Under the pieces are notes generated by a model. The model did no database searches. It was given only the letters and a program-made list of their open reading frames with translations, and was not told the origin of the DNA. Of a stretch of 64,000 bases of DNA, positions 57,321 to 64,000 are shown piece after piece. The stretch's first letter is position 1; the number at the start of each line of letters is the position of its first letter. The translations under genes were made by a program, and so were the position numbers. The DNA is from Takakia lepidozioides (taxonomy: Eukaryota > Streptophyta > Takakiopsida > Takakiales > Takakiaceae): positions 56,188,042 to 56,252,041 of the forward strand of contig CM060734.1 of assembly GCA_030704615.1 (NCBI GenBank), written 5' to 3'.

Positions 57321-59190
57321 AGAGAGAGAAGACTCCGGCCGAAGCCGGCGTAACTAAGAGCCACTTCGCCTTGCTGCTACTGCCCCCTTTCGGGGGTAGG
57401 CCTATATAACGAGGGGGGGTGTCTTGTGGGACACCTGATGACGTTCGAGAATGGAGGAGATAGTGGTACCCTGGGAGACCTAGGGGACGTTTGAGGTGCC
57501 GAATTCCAGCTGGCGTTTGTTGGTAATAATAGCTGTGAGTGATCGAAGTGCCGTGTGATGAATTTCTTTGAAGCATTTGTGGATGGGTAGGATGGGAATT
57601 TGAAAATTATTGTGTATGTCATTAATATTGGCGTTATGAATGCCGCCTCGGGTACCGGCGGTAATGACGGTTAGCGGACCGGTTTTCCAGCCCCGTCTTC
57701 GGATTGCGAGGATGAGCATGATATATTTATGACGTTTTTCTCAAATCGAGTCGTTTGGGTAGCGATCATGGCAAAATGTGAATTCAATAAAATGAATGGT
57801 GGGTTGTGGGGATGAAGAAGTGGGGGGCACAGTGTTGATGGGTAGGCCATGTATTAGGAGTATGTCTTGGCATAGCCTAGCTAGGCAAGAACATGGTATT
57901 CGAGTGCATATGCATGGTAGCAGCCATGGTGGTACAGTGTGGTCGGGTGGCCGGCCTTGGTAGGTGCCAGCATTCATGAGAGAGAACCATCAAGTTTCAG
58001 CACGTTTTTTAGAAAGCTTATGGAGGTGCCATACTGCTTGGTTATGTCTCGGGATATGTAGGCCGTGTATGATCAGGTGCGTACATTGGCTGAGGAGATG
58101 TGGCCAGGTGTCACGTGCTTGGTGGGTGGTAGAACATAGCGGGCAGTATAGGGATGGGAACATGTGCGGCCAAAAACGGTGTTTGCGTTGGTGGCCCATG
58201 TATTGGGCATACCTAAATTTGAGTGTTTGTCAGATTTGTGCGTTAGTGGTGACTTTGGTTAACCAGAAGTGATCGAGTCCATTTTTGTATGTGTACTTTG
58301 GTATGGCTGATGGAAGCGGCAGCTTGTTTGTTTGCTTCTTTGGTCAAAGTGGTCAAAAGGTTGCGGACTGGTCTAGGTGCAGGGGTGTCTGGGACTGGAT
58401 GTATGAACCAAAAGGGGTCGGTGTGTGTGATGTGGATATGATCATTTGTTGGTATTACTGGGGGTTGGGAAGCACCGAGTTGAGCGAGTATAAGTTTGCT
58501 TCCTCATTGCCATGAATACCAGTGTGTGAGCGGACTTTGAGCAGATGTATTGGGTGGTTTATAGAGGTGGCTTTTTGAGCAATGGCAGCAATAAGGCTAC
58601 GGTCGGGGCCTTCATTTTATGAATTATGGTTAATAGTTGCTCGAGTTGGTGACAAAAGGGTGTCGGTATGTCTGTATGTAGGGGGTGCTGAACGTGTAGG
58701 ATCAGGGTTAGGGTAGGTTCTTTCCGTCTAAGGTATTTGGGGAGAGGGGGGGTATGAGCATATTTAAGTTGATTTGGATCAATTGTGGCTAGTAGGTTGA
58801 CCCCTACCGGGAGGCGTAGTAAAGGGTAGGAGGTACTGGGTGTGTTTTGTTGTGTGAGGATGAGGATTGTGGGGGTGGAGGGGGAAGAGTGAGCTGCAAA
58901 TCGTGCCCAGTGGAGGGCTTCGTGAGAAAGGGGGCCGGGGGGGGGGGCAAGGCCCCTGCCTTCCCAGATGTGCAAAGTAGCACTGCCCATGGCTCCAAAA
59001 ATACAGTCTCGATGATGTGGACTAGAGAATGAGTTCAGTTCCATCGGGCATGTCATGGGCTGGAATAGTACGAGTGAGTGAGCTGAAAGGTGTTGATAAG
59101 TAAGGCAAGAATATCCTATGGTATTGTATGACATGCGCATGCCGTTTCGAGTCTGGCGAGGGATCTTGGTTTCTTGGGAGGGGTGTCCTT
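57321..59190 (-). mobile_element. 5'-truncated non-LTR-like element, copy 2
   Basis: A 1.87-kb insert with an exact 13-bp duplication. It is collinear with 36435-38934 but begins later, at the KDTPPKK stretch, so the chromodomain is lost by 5' truncation. The - strand encodes the RNase H-like region (RDCIFGAMGSATLHIWEGRG, HEALHWARFAAHSS, TPTILILTQQN, VRSHTGIHGNEE), a CCHC finger CPLCSTTHQARDTWPHLLSQ C, and the tail WKTGPLTVITAGTRGGIHNA. The 3' end has the same three hairpins and a CTTCTCTCTCTT tail. Frameshifts are present, so it is dead. Confidence 0.8.
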
Positions 59191-59432
59191 ACTCAAGACC
59201 AAACTCTTGTATGCTAAAATCACATACAAAGATATAGAATTGTAAAAAGAAGCCCTACACTTTGTATCTGGATTCAAATTTTAATTTTTGTGTTGGATGC
59301 CAAGCCAGTGGGGCATTCAATCCTATGTGAAAGGACTAGTTCGTCCCCACACTGGAGCTGTGGTCTTCAACCTCCAAAGGTGTCTAGTCTATCAGGCCAA
59401 TTTCCAGCCCAACCCATCGTCCTCTTATATAT

Positions 59433-59520
59433 ATGACGCCAACCGAAGTTAGCGTAAATAAGAGCCTCTTCCCCACATGGGTACTACCCCCTTTCGGGGG
59501 TGGGCTCTATCTTAGGGACT
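59433..59520 (-). repeat. Third copy of the hairpin 3' end
   Basis: The - strand reads AGAGCCCACCCCCGAAAGGG GGTAGTACC, then AAGAGGCTCTTATTTACG and CTAACTTCGGTTGG, matching the ends of the elements at 36435 and 57321. Hairpins are at 59500-59487 (CCCCC-GAAA-GGGGG) and 59452-59439 (CTAAC-TTCG-GTTGG). The protein part is absent, so this is a very short truncation or a non-autonomous element using the same 3' end. Confidence 0.6.
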
Positions 59521-59521
59521 G

Positions 59522-59650
59522 TAAGGAGCTTTGGTAAGAATCGCATGTGCATGGACCTTTAAGGGTTAAGGAGCTTTGGTAAGAAATCATATGCGAATGG
59601 CCATTTAAGGGTTTAATGAGCTCTGGTAAGAATCATATAGTGGAATTCAT
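59522..59650 (+). repeat. Three tandem units of about 46 bp
   Basis: AAGGAGCTTTGGTAAGAATC, TTAAGGGTTAAGGAGCTTTG and the variant AATGAGCTCTGGTAAGAATC mark three consecutive units, each ending near TTTAAGGGTT. They start directly behind the third 3'-end copy. Confidence 0.6.
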
Positions 59651-60693
59651 AGGGTATGGAATTACTTCATTCGTGTTTAATCATTGGCTTGCCTTCTACT
59701 TTGACTCCTTGCCAAGTATATCATACACATGACTTCCACATCAACAAGTTTCTTTCATGAAATGAGGCTTCAAGGATTCTTGTACAAACAGACAACTGCT
59801 TCGGACAACTCTAATCAGTCTTCAGCGGAGGTTCAATCGTGAATCCTCAACTTTTCATTGGATATGCTCGCAACTTCATTCTCGGTGTGTCTCTGGCCAA
59901 GTAGCCATGGCAGCAAAGTTGCAACAAATGGAAATTTCAAGCAGGAGAGCGACATCTTACCACTCTACCAACGGTACCAACAACACCCACACATCTACAC
60001 ATTCAACATGATTAACGCAAGGCGCGTGTCCACAAGATGTTCTGGTGACAGCTACATGAAGGAGAAATCCTTACGTCAAATCATGATCTTCTCGCAATTC
60101 CGTGGTCCGCTGCTAATGTTTAATGACCGGCTTGAACAACAACGGGCGGGAAGCGCTGAAATTGAGATCTGGGATCTCACAGGCTGACTTCCAAGAAATG
60201 AATACTTCACCAATATATATACGGGCGTTAATGAATCGAAGTGTAGCACGCTGCACACTACTCTGAAGCTTCTATTTGAGTAGAGAACTGAGAATGGTGA
60301 ACACGTCGGCTTGCACTCCAGCAATTCGTGATACAAAGAATCACTCGTAGACAACTTGCTGGCAGCTACTGTGATGTTCCCGACGATACATGTCATTGTT
60401 GATATTTGCACAGCCAGAGTCAACTGAGGGAATGTTTTTCAGCTTTCAGAGGCACAACCACACAAGGTCACACCCTTGTCACAGCTGCCTCATAGACTGC
60501 CTTGGGAATGAGCAAGGTTTACGCTTTCCTTCTCAGCACCCAACTATCCATACCGCTTTTGCCGTGACTGATATCAATCGAGGTGTAAACCTGCACGCCA
60601 AGCAAGTGAGCTACAAACATCCTTGTGTGCATCGTGTCAAGCCCCGACGTCAGCCATGGATTGCCATGCATCTTGAACTCTGGCACCTCATAG
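59651..60693. other. Non-genic interval before the copia element
   Basis: Only short open frames without domains are seen. The last five bases (CATAG, 60689-60693) would be the target duplication of the copia element, whose other side is outside the window. Confidence 0.45.
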
Positions 60694-60921
60694 TGTTGGA
60701 ATTAACACACCCATGTTGTGATGCCGCCAGATCAGGCCTTAGTTAATGCACCGCTCCTTAAATCTAGATAGTAACTGGCCACCGTCTGCATCAGTAATTA
60801 TAGCTTCATTACAGTTAGGGATATGGCCCATGTGGTCCTGCTCTCCTTATCCCTGTGACAAACGTTGTATATGTGTTCACACCTCTGGTGTTCCAGTTAA
60901 TTCATCAACTCATTGTTTTCA
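60694..60921 (+). repeat. 5' LTR of the copia element
   Basis: Begins TGTTGGAATTAACACACCCA, a common copia LTR start, and ends TGTTTTCA directly before the primer-binding site. The partner LTR is not in the window, so the left border rests on the TG start alone. Confidence 0.65.
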
Positions 60922-60933
60922 TGGTATCAGAGC
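60922..60933 (+). other. Primer-binding site of the copia element
   Basis: TGGTATCAGAGC, complementary to initiator tRNA-Met, starts right after the LTR. Confidence 0.85.
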
Positions 60934-61236
60934 GAGGATAGTGGACTACACGGGTAGTCATGAATCTTTGAGGGTACCTTCAAGACCTATACGGTTAGAG
61001 TCTGAGGAGGATATCTAAGAGCGTTTTTTTTTGTTTCGTAGAGAAACAAGGAAGAAGATGGTCAAGGGACTGGTATGTCGTGGAGAGGCTACACGAAAGT
61101 AGTTTGCTTTCTTTCTCGTAGTTCTTCATAGCATTTCTTTATGCTGAAAGTAGATTATTGTAAGCTATTGATGTGTAAACACTTACTATATTTATTTATT
61201 TATTTTGTTGTAGTGTATATCGCATCGTAGAATAGT

Positions 61237-62026
61237 ATGTCAGGACAGAGCACTCCATAGGTGAGAACCAGAAGCTTGAAGGAGCTTCAAACTATGCCAT
61301 GTGGAAGTTGCAAAGTATCATTGAACGCAAGAATCTTTGGGAAATAGTACAACCGGAGGAAGACAGTAGCTCCGCCGACACTAGCTCCGTCTCTGAGCTC
61401 ATGCCTGATCCTAGAGATGTTGATCATGTTCTTAGAAAGCAAAGGATGAAGGCTTTTTCTATAATCAAGTGAAAGACCAGATTGTACCTTTCATACTACA
61501 TGCCAAATGACCAAGGGAGTGCTGGGATATTTTGAAGAGGCAATTTGAAGTCAAGAACAACGCCAAGAGGTTGGCAATCCAAAATCGTTTCTCAAACCTA
61601 CGAATGGAGGAAGGCATGACTGTCGCTGACTTCATGAGGCAAGTACAAGACACTCTCAACCAACTCAGTGAGTTTGGTGAACTACCATCCGAGAGCATCA
61701 TCGTGGAGCAGATAATTAATGCCTTGCCAGTCGGTTTCGACAGCTTCATCAGGGCTATCTCAAGCAAAAAAGAACTCCCAACCATCCAAGAAATAGCTGG
61801 GAGGCTCCGACTTGAAGAGAGCCGCAATGCTCGAGCCCAAGACGAGGAGGCCCTAGTTCTCAAGTTTCGAAGGATCCTCAAGCAACGGAGAAACGATCAA
61901 GTTGAAAACAAGATGTTCAACTCTGATGTCGGACGTTTGGCTCACAAACTAAACCTGACTACTGCAACAAATGTGGAAAGAAAGGACATTGGGCACGAGA
62001 ATGTCTAGGTATTGGGAGTTCCTTCT
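61237..62026 (+). pseudogene. Copia gag (UBN2-type) with zinc knuckle
   Basis: A start MSGQSTP is followed by a stop; the next frame reads ENQKLEGASNYAMWKLQSII ERKNLWE, then after another shift FEVKNNAKRLAIQNRFSNLR MEEGMTVADF, LPVGFDSFIRAISSK and a CCHC knuckle CNKCGKKGHWARECL at 61963-62007. These are the usual parts of copia gag. At least two frame breaks are present. Confidence 0.85.
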
Positions 62027-62119
62027 CCGATAAAACTTCTTCCTTTGAGAGGAACAAAGGAAAACAAATTAATGTCATTTGTGATGACAGTGAAGGTGAG
62101 CCCGAGATTAACGATTCGG

Positions 62120-63260
62120 AGACTGCCGATGAGGTGTTGGAGGTGGCACTTGTAGCGATGGCTTTAGAAACAGATGATATATCATGGATCTTAGATTCAG
62201 GGGTTGCACGCTGTGCGATGCAAGGGTGATGTAAAAATTTGTTTCCCGAGCGGAGAAATAAAAAAGATCAGCGATGTTCTTTACGTGCCACACCTCACAA
62301 AGAATCTGTTATCAATAGGTACTTTGACATATGCTAATCTCGTAGCAATATTTGACTCTGAGAAGTGTTTGCTGGTGACTAAGAATACGCCTGGAGCCTG
62401 AAATTGTGGCTAGAGGTATAAGAGATAATGCAATAGGACTATACCGTCTTCACATTCAACCCGCCAATGTTGAGTTGCATGTGGTCGAAAATCTCGATGA
62501 GGTTTTCCTATGGCACAAAAGGCTTGTGCACCTTAATTTTCAAAGTTTTTTTCACTTGAGCAACAAGGACGTTGCAACAGGTTTGCCAAAACTGCCCCTA
62601 ATATCTAGTGTATGTGAAGGCTGCCAGTATGGGAAACACCACAGGGAGAGCTTCCCCAAGAAAAGTCTCAACTGAGCAACACAAGTACTTGAACTTATAC
62701 ATATAGATCTCTGTGGCCCCTTGTCATCTTCTTTGAGAGGGTCTCGATACTTTATCACATTCACAGACGATATTCAAGAAAAACGTGGGGATTTATTTCT
62801 TGAGACTGAAAAGTGAGGCATTACAGAAATTCAAGTTTTTCAAAGCTCAAGTTGAAAATCAGACAGGGCATAGAATTAAAATTCTACGATCTGATCGAGG
62901 GGGTGAGTATCTTTCAAATGATTTCATCAAATTTTGCAATGAAGAAGGCATACGGAGACAGCTCACTCAAGCTCACACGCCACAACAAAACGGTGTTGCT
63001 GAATGTAAGAACCGTACTTTGCTTGATAGAGCACGCAACATGGCTCTTACTTGCAACTTACCCAAGTTCTTGTGGAGTGAGGCAATTAACACGGCAAATT
63101 ACCTGGTGAATCGATCACCAACCAAGGCCAACTCGGGTATCACTCCGGAGGAAAAATATTCAGGTATCAAACCAGATATTTCACTCCTCCGTATTTTTGG
63201 TTGCAAGGTTTTTGTTCACATAGCCAAGGAAGACATGGCATCGAGGTTATCTCCAAGGTA
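62120..63260 (+). pseudogene. Copia protease and integrase
   Basis: Protease motif WILDSG at 62185-62202 is followed by a deletion, then ISDVLYVPHLTKNLLSIG. The integrase finger WHKRLVHLNFQSFF...VCEGCQYGKHH, IDLCGPLSSSLRGSRYFITF (first Asp), ILRSDRGGEYLSNDF (second Asp) and TPQQNGVAECKNRTLLDRAR (Glu; the following Arg is Cys) are readable. Another deletion removes the part between TDD and LRLKSEALQKF. Stops near 62400, 62672 and 63260 break it. Confidence 0.85.
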
Positions 63261-63261
63261 A

Positions 63262-64000
63262 TTGAAATGTCTGTTTGTGGGATATGATGAGGAGACCAAG
63301 GGTTTCAGATGCTCTAGTCCTCACGGCAGAAAGGTGGTCATCACAAGGGATGTTCACTTTGATGAATCGAGCATGTCCAGCCTTCTGACATCCTCATCTC
63401 CACCTCCCTTAAGTGCTTCTTCAGATCCAAGTCCAATCATAAATGACAATTTGCAACCATGTCATCGACCCACTATACTTGTTCCTGACCAAGCTTGCAT
63501 TTCTCCCATCAAAGCTATACCTGCTGATCCTTCAACTCAAAGTGTCTCGGAGTCATGTCATTCACCACCTTTAGGTATTGAGGTGCCCACGACTTCGATA
63601 GAACCACTCACACCAGAGTGGAGTCCATACCAAAGGGTTGAAAATTCAGACGATGGTAGAGATCTTGCAGGTGCACATGAGCAGCCGAGAGCAGGTATAA
63701 ATTCCCCACTGGCTATTCGTAAGTCTGGAAGAACGATCATCCGGCCCATTCGATTCGATGACTACGTGCAATTGCAGAAGCTGGTGAGCCACAAAAATAT
63801 TCTGAGGCAATTGGAAATCCAAAATGGCAAGCTACGATGGATCAGGAAATGGCCTCCATCAAAAGAAACTCCACGTGGGATTTAGTGGATTTATCGCCAC
63901 AAAAATATCCAATCACGGCAAAGTGGGTTTATAAAATCAAGGAAGAAGCTGACGGCAAAGGTGATACATTCAAGGCTCGTCTTGTGGCTCGAGGGTTCGA
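63262..64000 (+). pseudogene. Copia integrase C-terminus and start of reverse transcriptase
   Basis: LKCLFVGYDEETKGFRCSSP and KVVITRDVHFDESS are the integrase GKGY-like end. A Ser/Pro-rich linker follows to about 63720, and MASIKRNSTWDLVDLSPQKY, AKWVYKIKEEADG and FKARLVARGF begin the copia RT at about 63845 in a shifted frame. The window ends inside the RT. Confidence 0.82.

Larger units (their letters stand above)
60694..64000 (+). mobile_element. Ty1/copia retrotransposon, 5' part (continues past the window)
   Basis: A 228-bp LTR (60694-60921, TGTTGGAATT...TTTTCA), a primer-binding site, gag, protease, integrase and the start of the RT appear in the copia order (integrase before RT). Deletions, frameshifts and stops mark it as defective. 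The remaining RT, RNase H and the 3' LTR lie outside. Confidence 0.87.

Noticed and set aside
59522-59650. CRISPR-like array
   Set aside because: Only three contiguous tandem units without spacers in a plant nuclear context.

Overview
This is nuclear DNA of a land plant. Two intron-containing SBP-box (SPL) transcription factor genes occupy the first third. The rest is gene-poor and filled with plant retrotransposons (Ty3/gypsy chromoviruses, Ty1/copia, non-LTR elements), a hAT DNA transposon, tRNA-derived SINE-like pieces and small inverted-repeat elements. The small introns of the SPL genes and the sequence of the SBP proteins fit a non-flowering land plant (bryophyte, lycophyte or fern), but I cannot fix the species.

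Region 1 (1-23,160) holds the only cellular genes I can support. A miR156-type SPL gene runs on the + strand (coding exons 1167-5663, about 766 aa). An SPL8-like gene runs on the - strand (coding exons 18784-14751, about 693 aa). They are tail to tail, 9.1 kb apart, and share an intron inside the SBP domain, an upstream SGIPGLAAS motif and a related C-terminus, so they look like an old inverted duplication. Only the + strand gene carries a miR156 target site (5035-5054). The interval between them holds no convincing gene, but it contains a TIR element (9419-9967), a fold-back element with repeated GTTACA palindromes (10168-10768), a diverged local duplication and a SINE-like head.

Region 2 (23,160-35,900) has no recognisable gene. 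It holds SINE-like fragments, GC-rich patches and short repeats.

Region 3 (35,900-51,300) is a nest of retroelements. A LINE reverse transcriptase fragment is split by a 2.5-kb 5'-truncated element with an 11-bp target duplication. That element encodes a chromodomain-like segment, an RNase H-like region and a CCHC zinc finger, and ends in a set of hairpins. Next comes a - strand chromovirus (39521-51290), whose reverse transcriptase is split at the catalytic YLDD region by a complete but dead + strand chromovirus (43173-48923). The outer element also has an internal gag inversion.

Region 4 (51,300-64,000) contains a near-perfect 31-bp-arm hairpin (51931-52020) and a hAT element with 13-bp TIRs and an exact 8-bp target duplication (52090-56993). 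It also contains a second copy of the hairpin-ended non-LTR element (57321-59190, 13-bp target duplication), a third copy of its 3' end (about 59433-59520) and the 5' part of a copia element (60694 to the window end). Every transposon protein seen carries stops, frameshifts or deletions.
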